A DNA stretch of 64,000 nucleotides from Carboxylicivirga marina (GTDB taxonomy: Bacteria; Bacteroidota; Bacteroidia; Bacteroidales; Marinilabiliaceae), in assembly GCF_016612505.1 (NCBI RefSeq), contig NZ_JAENRR010000007.1:1-64000 (forward strand), given 5' to 3'. Shown here one piece after another: positions 44,745 through 53,281 of this stretch. Positions within the stretch are counted from its first letter, which is position 1; the number at the start of each line of letters is the position of its first letter. A model generated the notes under the pieces. That model was given only the letters and a program-made list of their open reading frames with translations. It did not search any database and was not told the DNA's origin. A program made the position numbers and the translations under genes.

Positions 44745-47099
44745 ATGAAAATGGCTCATCTGCGTGGCAAAAAGAAGATGTTTTGGATAATTCTGATAGT
44801 ATTGTTCATCGCATACTATTTCTGCCTGCCCAGTCAACTATTCGATACGCCTTACTCTTCTAAACTTCAATCGCGCAATGGTGAACTCCTTTCAGCTCAT
44901 ATTGCTGATGATGGTCAGTGGCACTTTGAGGCCATAGACTCGGTGCCGCATAAATTTGAACAAGCCATCATCCATTTCGAAGATGAGTATTTTCGATACC
45001 ACCCGGGTTTTAATCCAATTTCATTGGTAAGAGCCAGCTATCAAAACGTATCATCAGGAAAGATAAAAAGCGGTGGCAGCACCCTTTCGATGCAAGTGAT
45101 ACGCCTCGCTTTTAAACGGCAACGAACCATTTGGAACAAACTCGTTGAAACCATCCAGGCCAGTCGTTTAGAATGGCGATACTCAAAGGATGAGATTTTG
45201 TTAATCTACTCGACCCATGCACCTTTTGGCGGTAATGTGGTAGGTATTGAAGCAGCTGCGTGGCGTTACTTTGGCCGTTCAGCCTATGAATTATCATGGA
45301 GCGAATCAGCATTACTGGCTGTATTACCCAATGCTCCGGCACTGATTCATCCTGGTCGCAATCGTGATGCTTTGTTGCAAAAGCGAAACTTTTTGCTGAA
45401 TAAACTTCTGAATAAAAGTATTATTGATTCAACTGAACACTACCTGGGCTGTGCCGAACCATTACCCGATAATCCATTGCCACTGCCCAATATCGCCCCT
45501 CACCTGCTCAACACTTTAAACCAAAACAATTCACACAATTCTCATCATTCAACGCTTAGTAAACCATTGCAGGAAAGAAGCAATCAGATTGTTGAGAATT
45601 TCTACAGTATATATCGTCATAATGAAATCCATAACCTGGCAGCCATCATCATTAATAACCACTCCGGGGATGTTCTTGCCTACACTGGTAATTCATCTTT
45701 TAACACCCATGGGCATGGACACGATGTTGATATTATCCAGGCACAAAGAAGTACCGGCAGTACACTCAAGCCATTTTTGTATGCATCAGCTATCGACAAT
45801 GGATTAATACTTCCTGAAATGCTATTGGCCGATATACCAACCTACTACAGTGATTTTTCACCCAAAAATTATACGAAACAATTTGATGGTGCTGTACCGG
45901 CCCACATGGCACTTTCGCGCTCACTCAATGTGCCTTTTGTACGTTTGCAAGACGATTATGGTACAGATAAATTTCATGCATTACTTCGAAAACTGGGCAT
46001 AACCAGCATTAACAAACCCGCCTCTCACTACGGGTTATCTTTGATTCTGGGTGGTGCCGAGACCAGTTTATATGAGTTGTCATCGGTTTATTCATCCATG
46101 GCTCGTTGCCTCACGACTTATACGAAACAATCGGCTCAATACAATGCTACTGATATTCGTAGTGCACAACTGACTCAGTCAGGTAATAAACATCGAGATA
46201 AGCTTAGCTTCCAGCCATCAGTTTTAAGCGCAGCATCTGTTTACCACACTTTTGAAGCCTTAACCAATGTACAACGTCCCGAAGAAGAAACCGGCTGGAA
46301 AAACTTCTCTTCAGGGAGGAATATTGCTTGGAAAACGGGCACCAGTTTTGGCTTTAGAGATGCCTGGGCCATAGGTGTCACACCCGAATATACTGTAGGT
46401 GTTTGGGTGGGTAATGCCAGCGGCGAAGGACGACCAGGAATTATTGGCGGCAGTGCAGCGGCACCAGTCATGTTCGAGTTGTACCGTACTTTACCCGCAA
46501 CAACATGGTTTGAAACACCCTACGACGACATGCAAACCACCGCTATTTGCAGACAAAGTGGACATAAATCATCACAAAATTGCCTTGATATTGATACCGT
46601 TTATATAGCAAATGTCGAACATGACAGGCCAGTGTGTCCTTATCATCAACTGGTGCATTTAAGCGCTGATAAACAATACCGGGTTAATGCCGATTGCTAC
46701 CCACAGCATCAAATGAACCATACCAGCTGGCTTGTTCTTCCTCCAGTAATGGCTTGGTATTATCAGGCACGAAATCCTTTGTATAAGCCACTTCCACCAT
46801 TTATGGAAGGTTGTCATGAGCAGCAGCACGCTATCGACATCATCTACCCACAAGCCAACGCTCAGCTTTTTGTTCCCCGTGAAATAGATGGACAGCTTGG
46901 CCGTATTATCTGCAAAGTAACGCACAGGAAGGCTTCTGCTCGTTTATTTTGGCATCTAAACAATGTTTATTTAGGCGAAACAAGCTTTCAGCATCAAATG
47001 GAAATTATACCTGATATTGGCTGGCACACACTAATAATTACTGATGAAGATGGTAATTCGGTAAGCCGACGCTTTGAAAGACTTGGTAAAGGTCACTAA
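44745..47099 (+). CDS. pbpC: Penicillin-binding protein 1C
   Basis: A 784-residue bifunctional peptidoglycan synthase. It has one N-terminal TM helix, then a GT51 transglycosylase domain with the catalytic Glu in HFEDEYFRYHPG (E79), a transpeptidase domain with SxxK (GSTLKP), the SLN motif and KTGTS, and a C-terminal BiPBP_C beta domain. I start at ATG 44745; the longer frame starts with TTG inside the terminator. The alpha-2-macroglobulin gene often paired with pbpC is not adjacent. Confidence 0.94.
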   Translation: MKMAHLRGKKKMFWIILIVLFIAYYFCLPSQLFDTPYSSKLQSRNGELLSAHIADDGQWHFEAIDSVPHKFEQAIIHFEDEYFRYHPGFNPISLVRASYQNVSSGKIKSGGSTLSMQVIRLAFKRQRTIWNKLVETIQASRLEWRYSKDEILLIYSTHAPFGGNVVGIEAAAWRYFGRSAYELSWSESALLAVLPNAPALIHPGRNRDALLQKRNFLLNKLLNKSIIDSTEHYLGCAEPLPDNPLPLPNIAPHLLNTLNQNNSHNSHHSTLSKPLQERSNQIVENFYSIYRHNEIHNLAAIIINNHSGDVLAYTGNSSFNTHGHGHDVDIIQAQRSTGSTLKPFLYASAIDNGLILPEMLLADIPTYYSDFSPKNYTKQFDGAVPAHMALSRSLNVPFVRLQDDYGTDKFHALLRKLGITSINKPASHYGLSLILGGAETSLYELSSVYSSMARCLTTYTKQSAQYNATDIRSAQLTQSGNKHRDKLSFQPSVLSAASVYHTFEALTNVQRPEEETGWKNFSSGRNIAWKTGTSFGFRDAWAIGVTPEYTVGVWVGNASGEGRPGIIGGSAAAPVMFELYRTLPATTWFETPYDDMQTTAICRQSGHKSSQNCLDIDTVYIANVEHDRPVCPYHQLVHLSADKQYRVNADCYPQHQMNHTSWLVLPPVMAWYYQARNPLYKPLPPFMEGCHEQQHAIDIIYPQANAQLFVPREIDGQLGRIICKVTHRKASARLFWHLNNVYLGETSFQHQMEIIPDIGWHTLIITDEDGNSVSRRFERLGKGH

Positions 47100-47205
47100 T
47101 CATTGTTGTATAATTTAGGGCTATTGTTATGAAAATGAACTTTAAGGCATCATATTTGGTTAATAATAAGTTAAAGTCATGTTAGTCATCGAGCTAACAA
47201 CTTGA

Positions 47206-47213
47206 TACTTTTG
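47206..47213 (+). promoter_or_regulatory. -7 promoter box for ctpA
   Basis: TACTTTTG, an exact TAnnTTTG match, lies about 100 bases before the ctpA ATG, implying a leader of that length. No RNA structure was obvious in it. Confidence 0.45.
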
Positions 47214-47316
47214 TATGAAATATTAACTTTGTCAACCACACTTTTTATTGGGCCTTTGCTGAAAGCAGTTTTTCTAAAGCGCCCGCGAACTCAGGTAAAA
47301 ATAATAAATACAGAAT

Positions 47317-49038
47317 ATGAACAACTTTTTGAGAACCCGCCGAGTAAGATGGATAGCAGGCATATCGCTTGTAATGGTGATGACCCTGGGACTATACAGT
47401 TTCAACGATGATAAACGAAACTTTGAAGTCGTTAAAAACCTCGATATTTTTTATACCCTTTTTCGCGAAGTCAACAGTTATTATGTGGATGAAACCAATC
47501 CGGAAAAGCTAATTACAGATGGCATCAACAACATGCTGGAGTCATTAGACCCATACACCACTTATATTCCTGAGTCGGATATGGAAGATTTCCGTTTTAT
47601 GACTACCGGTGAATATGCAGGCATTGGCTCACTCATTTCAAAGCGTGGCGAACATGTGGTTATTGCCGAACCTTATGAGAATTTTCCGGCGGCAGAAGCA
47701 GGACTAAAAGCTGGTGATAAAATACTTGAGATTGATGGAAAAAATATGGTTGGGAAAAACACGCCCGACGTCAGTGATATGCTTAAAGGTTCTGCCAATA
47801 CAAGCCTAAAAATTAAAGTTGAGCGCCCAGGTGAGAAAAAGCCCATTAACATTGAACTTGAACGTAAAAAAATCTCCATCAACCCGGTGCCTTATTATGG
47901 CATGGTGAATGATGAAACCGGTATCATCCAGTTAAATAACTTCACGCAGGATTGTTCTCGTGAAATTGAAAAAGCATTTCTTGATTTACGTGATAAGCAA
48001 GGTGCCAAAAGCATTGTATTAGATTTACGCGCTAACCCGGGTGGCTTATTAGACGAAGCCGTAAAGATTGTTAACCTTTTTGTTCCATCTGGCTCTGAAG
48101 TAGTGAGTACTCGCGGAAAGGTGAAGCAATGGGATAAAACTTACAAAGCCATGCGTCAGCCAATTGATACAGTAATGCCTTTAGCGGTATTAATCAGTCG
48201 TGGTTCGGCTTCGGCATCAGAGATTGTATCAGGTGCTTTGCAAGACCTGGACCGTGCCGTAGTTCTTGGACAACGCTCGTTTGGTAAAGGCCTTGTACAA
48301 ACAACCCGAAACCTGTCTTACAATGCCAAGCTAAAAGTAACCACAGCTAAATATTACATTCCTTCGGGTCGATGTATACAGGCCTTGGATTATACACACC
48401 GCGATGAAGACGGTGCCGTTGGTTTAGTTGCCGATTCGTTAATATCAGAATACAAAACATTGAATGGCCGTTCGGTATTTGATGGTGGTGGCATATCTCC
48501 TGATATTAAAATAAAATCGCCAAAGTATGCCAACGTTACCTTTGCCCTGGTGGTTCAAAGCATGATCTTTGATTATGCCACTGAATTTGTATTAAAAAAT
48601 AAAACCATTGCTGCACCCGAAGATTTCGTTATCGCTGAGGGCGACTACAACGAATTTATCGAGTTTGTAAAGGCTAAAGAAGATTTCCGTTACGAGTCAC
48701 TTTCACAAGAAAAACTGAAGGAATTGGTTAAAACAGCCAAGCGTGAAGGTTATTATGAAAAAGCAGAAGAAGACTTCACGGCTATGGAAGAAATATTAAA
48801 GCTGGATGTCGAAAAGGATATGCGCCAGTTTGAGGACGAAATTAAGGAGTTAATGGTAATGGAGATAGCCAAGCGTTACTATTACCAAAAAGGCGCTATT
48901 AAAGCCAGCTTACAAAACGATATTGAGTTGGAAGAAGCCAAAAAGCTACTTAAAGATATGGGCCAGTATGATGGCTTGCTTGACGGAACTGTTGCCAGCC
49001 ATGCAGGCGATCGCCCTTCAAGGGACAAGAAGAGCTAA
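47317..49038 (+). CDS. ctpA: C-terminal processing peptidase (S41)
   Basis: A 573-residue periplasmic serine protease with an N-terminal signal anchor (WIAGISLVMVMTLGLYSF). A PDZ domain (around GYAGIGSLISKRGEHVVIAEP and AGLKAGDKILEIDG) precedes the S41 core with LDLRANPGGLLDEAV, the catalytic Ser in SRGSASASEIVSGAL and the Lys in GQRSFGKGLVQ. A C-terminal helical extension of about 110 residues is longer than E. coli Prc-like cores but common in Bacteroidota CtpA. It is followed by a terminator and is probably monocistronic. Confidence 0.94.
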   Translation: MNNFLRTRRVRWIAGISLVMVMTLGLYSFNDDKRNFEVVKNLDIFYTLFREVNSYYVDETNPEKLITDGINNMLESLDPYTTYIPESDMEDFRFMTTGEYAGIGSLISKRGEHVVIAEPYENFPAAEAGLKAGDKILEIDGKNMVGKNTPDVSDMLKGSANTSLKIKVERPGEKKPINIELERKKISINPVPYYGMVNDETGIIQLNNFTQDCSREIEKAFLDLRDKQGAKSIVLDLRANPGGLLDEAVKIVNLFVPSGSEVVSTRGKVKQWDKTYKAMRQPIDTVMPLAVLISRGSASASEIVSGALQDLDRAVVLGQRSFGKGLVQTTRNLSYNAKLKVTTAKYYIPSGRCIQALDYTHRDEDGAVGLVADSLISEYKTLNGRSVFDGGGISPDIKIKSPKYANVTFALVVQSMIFDYATEFVLKNKTIAAPEDFVIAEGDYNEFIEFVKAKEDFRYESLSQEKLKELVKTAKREGYYEKAEEDFTAMEEILKLDVEKDMRQFEDEIKELMVMEIAKRYYYQKGAIKASLQNDIELEEAKKLLKDMGQYDGLLDGTVASHAGDRPSRDKKS

Positions 49039-49059
49039 TTGAAAAATTGTACACTATAG

Positions 49060-49093
49060 AAAAGCGCTTGCCGATTGGTAAGCGCTTTTTTTT
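49060..49093 (+). terminator. Terminator of ctpA
   Basis: AAAAGCGCTT (49060-49069) and AAGCGCTTTT (49080-49089) form a 10-bp stem followed by T-run to 49093. Confidence 0.92.
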
Positions 49094-49221
49094 GATTGTT
49101 TTATTGCATATAGTTGACTTTTGATAGGCATGTTTTTACATTACAGTATTAATAACCACTACTTCAATTACAATAATTGTATTTCAAATTTTAAAAGATA
49201 GTAATCAAACTCACATCAAAC

Positions 49222-49839
49222 ATGCTCACTATGAAAAGTAAAATCAGTGTTATTATGGCCTCTTTGATGATTGCCATATTTATTGTTTCAGTGCCAACAA
49301 CCTTTGCCCAGGAAAAGGACGCCAAGAAAGAAAAGAAAATTCAAAAGCAGCGTAAGAAATTTGAACACAACAAGACAAAGGCTGTGAAGGAAATGTACAA
49401 AGCCTACCCCACTTCAAAAGCAGAAATGGGTAAATCCTACGGTTATGCCGCATTTGCGAATACTGGTGTTAACTTATTTGTTTTGGCCTCAGGCAACGGA
49501 GGTGGCAAGGCACATAATAATGTAACCGGTGAAGAAGTATATGTAAAAATGATATCATTGGGAGCTGGCATTGGCATTGGATTCAAAAAATACTATGCAG
49601 TATTTCTTTTTAGCAACCAATCAGCCTATGATAACTTCCTGATAAACGGGTGGTCTGCCGACACACAAGCCGATGCCACAGCCGATACAGGCAAAGAAGG
49701 TGAAGGCGGCTCTGTGGCAGTTGGAATGACAGTTTCCGAAGGCGTTACCTTGTATCAGATTGCCGATAAAGGTTTGGCAGTGCAGGCAACAGTTCAGGGC
49801 ACCAAGTTTGTTGTTTCTGAAGAACTGAATGCTAAGTAA
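49222..49839 (+). CDS. Secreted SYLF (YSC84-like) domain protein
   Basis: A 205-residue exported protein with signal peptide MIAIFIVSVPTTFA, then QEKDAKKEKK, a highly basic linker, and a SYLF-type domain from about residue 75: YGYAAFANTGVNLFVLASGNGGGKAH, then LGAGIGIGFKKYYAVFLF. SYLF domains bind lipids, and bacterial members are usually exported. A hairpin (49860-49903) follows. An alternative upstream start (MLTMKSK) gives the same signal peptide. Confidence 0.83.
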   Translation: MLTMKSKISVIMASLMIAIFIVSVPTTFAQEKDAKKEKKIQKQRKKFEHNKTKAVKEMYKAYPTSKAEMGKSYGYAAFANTGVNLFVLASGNGGGKAHNNVTGEEVYVKMISLGAGIGIGFKKYYAVFLFSNQSAYDNFLINGWSADTQADATADTGKEGEGGSVAVGMTVSEGVTLYQIADKGLAVQATVQGTKFVVSEELNAK

Positions 49840-49859
49840 TAACATACAGTAAAAATATC

Positions 49860-49903
49860 AAGCCATGCGAACGCTTACTATCCATAAAGCGCAGCATGGC
49901 TTT
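49860..49903 (+). terminator. Hairpin after the SYLF gene
   Basis: AAGCCATGC (49860-49868) pairs with GCATGGCTT (49894-49902) around a 25-base loop, followed by TTGTTAT. The large loop and weak T-run make it a modest terminator candidate. Confidence 0.5.
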
Positions 49904-49960
49904 GTTATATCAAGCACCCGCAATAAACAGCCACGTTCTTAACGCTTAAGAAACCCTATT

Positions 49961-51031
49961 ATGAAGAAACTACTCCTCTCCTTACTAATCATACCGACTT
50001 TGGTTTTTAGCCAATCTGACACCACTAAAACTGAAAAAGCATTTAGAATTGTTCCCTTAATTACCAGCACACCATTAATGGGCTGGGGATTTGGCGTCTC
50101 TTCATCCTTTCTTTACGATGGTGATGAAAGCTCGGCATCCAAATCGCAACTTCTGGTTGAAGGGCAATATACTACCACTAAAAGTTACAATGCTCTGGCC
50201 AGAAACAACTTGTGGTTAAAAGACAATAGTTTCTTATCCTCCACCCAAGTTGTTTTTTCAAGTATCAATAATGAGTTTAGCGACAAAACATATGGTGATG
50301 TAGAATACAATATCAACACGGTTATAGTAACCGAGTTATTAATGTTCAGGGTAGCAAATCAAATATACCTTGGAACACCATTAAGTTATAAGCGATTAGA
50401 ATACAAACCCAATAACCAGAGTGGCGAAGACTTCATTACCGGTAATGGCATCACTGATGAAAACTCAGCTGGTATTGGCGTGGCTGTAAGCTACGATACG
50501 CGCAAAAACAAATATTTTCCTTCAAAAGCAGCATGGATTACCGCTCGCGTAAATACAAATCCTAACTGGCTGGGTGCCGATAATTCTTATGGTGCGCTTA
50601 TTGTTGATGCCCGTTATTATGCCAAAGGATTTAAAGATAATGATGTTTGGGCATCACAATTTTACGGCCATTACAGTTCCGATAAAGCACCAGATAACGG
50701 ACTACCTACCCTATCGGGTAAAACACAGTTAAGAGGCTATCCGGCCGGACAGTTTAAAGCCAAATACCAAACAGGTGCACAAACCGAATACCGGTACACC
50801 ATCAACAACACGCGCTTCAGAGCTGTGGCCTTCTTTGGACTCGCCAACCTATCAGGTGGCTCCTACGGTTTTGAAGGTAACTCACGAGATGACGATGGCT
50901 GGTACACTTGCGAAGGCCTGGGTGTACGCTATATGTTACAACAGGTAACAGGTGTTGATCTTCGTCTTGATTTTGTGCACACCAGCAAAGGTGATATTTC
51001 TTTTTACTTAAAAGTCAATCAGGCATTTTAA
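49961..51031 (+). CDS. Omp85-type outer-membrane protein (surface antigen D15 domain)
   Basis: A 356-residue secreted barrel with signal peptide LLSLLIIPTLVFS, then QSDTTK. From about residue 30 it matches the BamA/TamA-like barrel domain: GWGFGVSSSFLYD, GIGVAVSYDTRKNKYFPSKAAWITAR, LRGYPAGQFK (VRGF/Y-like motif) and a C-terminal strand FYLKVNQAF. No POTRA domains precede the barrel, so it is a short single-domain member rather than BamA. It is unlinked to adjacent genes. Confidence 0.87.
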   Translation: MKKLLLSLLIIPTLVFSQSDTTKTEKAFRIVPLITSTPLMGWGFGVSSSFLYDGDESSASKSQLLVEGQYTTTKSYNALARNNLWLKDNSFLSSTQVVFSSINNEFSDKTYGDVEYNINTVIVTELLMFRVANQIYLGTPLSYKRLEYKPNNQSGEDFITGNGITDENSAGIGVAVSYDTRKNKYFPSKAAWITARVNTNPNWLGADNSYGALIVDARYYAKGFKDNDVWASQFYGHYSSDKAPDNGLPTLSGKTQLRGYPAGQFKAKYQTGAQTEYRYTINNTRFRAVAFFGLANLSGGSYGFEGNSRDDDGWYTCEGLGVRYMLQQVTGVDLRLDFVHTSKGDISFYLKVNQAF

Positions 51032-51052
51032 TAATATGCCTTTGCAATAAAC

Positions 51053-51721
51053 TTACATGATCAATCTTAAGGCTTCTCTTTTACTGAGGGTATTCAGTAC
51101 CGTTTGATCAACAAAATCAATAACCCACTGCGGGTTTGTACGGCTATATTCTCTTAATATCCAGCCAATGGCTTTATTGATAAAGAACTCCTTAGAGCCG
51201 AGTAAAGAATTAATCGCTGTGGTTAATAGTTCAGTGTCCAGTTCCTCTTTGTATTTTAACTGAAACAACAAGGCAGATCGTTGTAACCATAGATTGTTTG
51301 AAGCGAGCCACTTATCAAGGTACAACTGTCGTTCTTCAGGAAATGAAACGAAATACGCTCCCATCAGTTTATAGGCGATATAATCCACGGTGTCCCACCA
51401 TGATTTATGAACCACCATGTATTCCAGTAAAGCAATATCTCCTTTCTCAAATTGCTTGCAGTATTTAAACACCAGCTCCTGAGCAAACAACTGGAAATCA
51501 CGTTGTGGCTTTTGCCACAGTGCTTTTACCAAGGTATGCAAATCACTTTTAGCCGGAAGGTATTTAGCCACCAGGAAAGGCTTTTGAATGGCACGTCTTT
51601 CGGTGGCTTTTAAACCGTAAAAGTCAAACTGGTGACGCATATAGGCCTTTTGTTCCAAGGCAATTGTCGGATTTTGATGTTTCTCATACTCCTGTTCTAA
51701 AGTCCTGATAAACTCATGCAT
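51053..51721 (-). CDS. DNA alkylation repair protein, AlkD-like
   Basis: A 222-residue HEAT-like helical protein. The AlkD family blocks are visible: QFDFYGLKATERRAIQK, the binding-pocket WWDTVDYIAYKLMG and the late IGWILREYSRTNPQWVIDFV. Relatives excise or bind alkylated bases. It begins 2 bases after the double-GNAT gene, so the two are co-transcribed. Confidence 0.9.
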   Translation of the reverse strand: MHEFIRTLEQEYEKHQNPTIALEQKAYMRHQFDFYGLKATERRAIQKPFLVAKYLPAKSDLHTLVKALWQKPQRDFQLFAQELVFKYCKQFEKGDIALLEYMVVHKSWWDTVDYIAYKLMGAYFVSFPEERQLYLDKWLASNNLWLQRSALLFQLKYKEELDTELLTTAINSLLGSKEFFINKAIGWILREYSRTNPQWVIDFVDQTVLNTLSKREALRLIM

Positions 51722-51723
51722 TA

Positions 51724-52575
51724 TTATAGAGTTTTAATCATTTCAAACTGCTTACCACTCACTGGTATATTAAAGGAATTTAGAAAGGCAGTAATAGACT
51801 GGCAATGAACATCTGTATTAATCACTTTTACAGAACTGAATTCATTGCGTTCAATAGCCGCCTTCAAAAGTGTTGTCCCTACCCCTTGCCTGCGACATTC
51901 TCGTTTAACCAACAATTGGGTAATATCGCCAGAACAGGATTCAAGAATGCAATAAGCAACTAGGTTGCCTTGATAAAAAGCCCCAAAGACAATAAACTTA
52001 TCCTTTTGACGCTGTATGGCTGCAAAACTATTCTGCCACGATGGATGAAAATCCATGTGATTTTGCAAAGACATGCACGCCTCTATCCCAATCTCTTGAA
52101 TACTTACAGACGCGTTTTTATTACCCTGTGGAATACTCAGTTCTTTTGCGTCCCTTACAAAATAGTTAAACTCACGACTCACTTCAAAGCCTATGTTCCG
52201 ATAGATATTAACGGCTTTAGTATTGTGCTGCAATACTTCCAGCAGATACTGTTGCACCCCTGCTTCTTTAAGGTATGGAATGGAGTACTCAAATATTTTG
52301 GTAGCCAAACCTTGCCCCCGAAAGTCAGGAATAGTACCAGTTCCGGTATCATAAGCTGTTTTGCGGCCATTAAAATCACCAATCCCATTCAGTGTAAACG
52401 AAACGATGGCCTCACCTTCCATAGCGGCAAAAGACAATTCAGGTACAAAGCCTCGGCGCTGCAGCATGTTTTTTAATTCCTGCTTATTAAGTTGAATTTC
52501 ATAATCGGCAAAAGCAGTGCTGAAAGCATCATGTATTTGCTCAAAACTGCTGTCTTTAAGGGAATGAATGTGCAT
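51724..52575 (-). CDS. Double-domain GNAT N-acetyltransferase
   Basis: A 283-residue protein with two GNAT folds. The first (residues about 1-145) has the acetyl-CoA loop GTIPDFRGQGLATKIFEYS; the second (about 150-283) has LLVKRECRRQGVGTTLL. Both retain a Q/R-x-x-G-x-G/A pyrophosphate loop. The substrate is not deducible. It is first in a two-gene operon with an AlkD-like protein. Confidence 0.88.
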   Translation of the reverse strand: MHIHSLKDSSFEQIHDAFSTAFADYEIQLNKQELKNMLQRRGFVPELSFAAMEGEAIVSFTLNGIGDFNGRKTAYDTGTGTIPDFRGQGLATKIFEYSIPYLKEAGVQQYLLEVLQHNTKAVNIYRNIGFEVSREFNYFVRDAKELSIPQGNKNASVSIQEIGIEACMSLQNHMDFHPSWQNSFAAIQRQKDKFIVFGAFYQGNLVAYCILESCSGDITQLLVKRECRRQGVGTTLLKAAIERNEFSSVKVINTDVHCQSITAFLNSFNIPVSGKQFEMIKTL

Positions 52576-53013
52576 GTGTAGTGATTATCTGAATGATTAA
52601 CGTTATGACAAGATACTAATTGTAGTTAAAACTCAGGTTTGCTAACATTCTTCACTATGGCAATCTCAACTAAGAAATAGTTTTACAACTCAAGCCGTTG
52701 AGGCTTCCCTTAAGACAACTCTTCGGAAAAAATTACTGCTAGATTATTGCTTCATTCAGCATTATTCTAACAAGTTTGATACTGAATTCATTTATCGCAA
52801 TAATTTAAAGATTAACAGCTTGGTGTCAAATTTTTCTTCCCTCTGTTTATGTCAATGGGTCCCAAACTACGTTGCTTATGTCGGTATTATGCAATACAAA
52901 AATAAAAATCATATTAAATGCGGTTGCCATACATTCTTAACCAGAGTAAATAGCATTAAAATAATATACGCTCTGCCTGTCAACACAACGTCACTTAGTT
53001 AAGCGTTAATTAT

Positions 53014-53050
53014 TCCCCCACAACCCTACGGGTAGCTCCCCAAGTGGAGC
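53014..53050 (-). repeat. REP-like element A
   Basis: Read on the minus strand it begins GCTCC...GGGAGC (stem 1), then ACCCgtaGGGT (stem 2), then a G-rich tail. Its order of parts matches element B, though the two are in opposite orientation about 52 bases apart. Confidence 0.5.
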
Positions 53051-53102
53051 ATTTATGTACAGCTTGCATTTTTGGAATATATGCCCAACTGCCAATCAAA
53101 TC

Positions 53103-53136
53103 TTCCCCTTGGGGAAGTGCCGCAGGCGATGGGGGA
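53103..53136 (+). repeat. REP-like element B
   Basis: TTCCC/GGGAA stem (53104-53116), then GCCgcaGGC (53119-53127), then a G-run GGGGG. It has the same layout as element A with different stem bases, which looks like conserved structure. Confidence 0.55.
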
Positions 53137-53200
53137 AAAAAATCTAGACTGTGTAATGTTCACTCAAGAGTATATAATTCCTTAACTAAACGACATTGGT

Positions 53201-53252
53201 CTGCCGCACCTCTCCTATTTTTTTAAAGGAGTACCACGAAGTGGGCAGATGG
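53201..53252 (+). repeat. REP-like element C
   Basis: Outer stem CTGCC/GGCAG, inner CTCCT/AGGAG around an A/T loop, then CCACgaaGTGG. It has the same two-stem plan as A and B with changed bases. Confidence 0.5.
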
Positions 53253-53281
53253 TTATGAAAGTTAAATTCAATTGATGCGAC

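Larger units (their letters stand above)
52576..53281. other. 706-base intergenic island with REP-like elements
   Basis: No gene is credible here: the left part (52576-53010) is AT-rich and contains only a small hairpin near 52690 (AAGCC/GGCTT). The right part (53014-53252) holds three structured, GC-rich elements described separately. Short open frames in it contain no family-like sequence. Confidence 0.6.

Noticed and set aside
47202-47411. Short frame overlapping the ctpA start
   Set aside because: It has no family-like sequence, begins inside the promoter region and overlaps ctpA, so it is treated as chance.
53014-53252. CRISPR array
   Set aside because: The elements are unequal, hairpin-forming and oppositely oriented, not regularly spaced identical repeats, and no cas genes occur.
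52576-53281. Small genes in the 706-base gap
   Set aside because: The short open frames lack family-like sequence and overlap hairpin elements.
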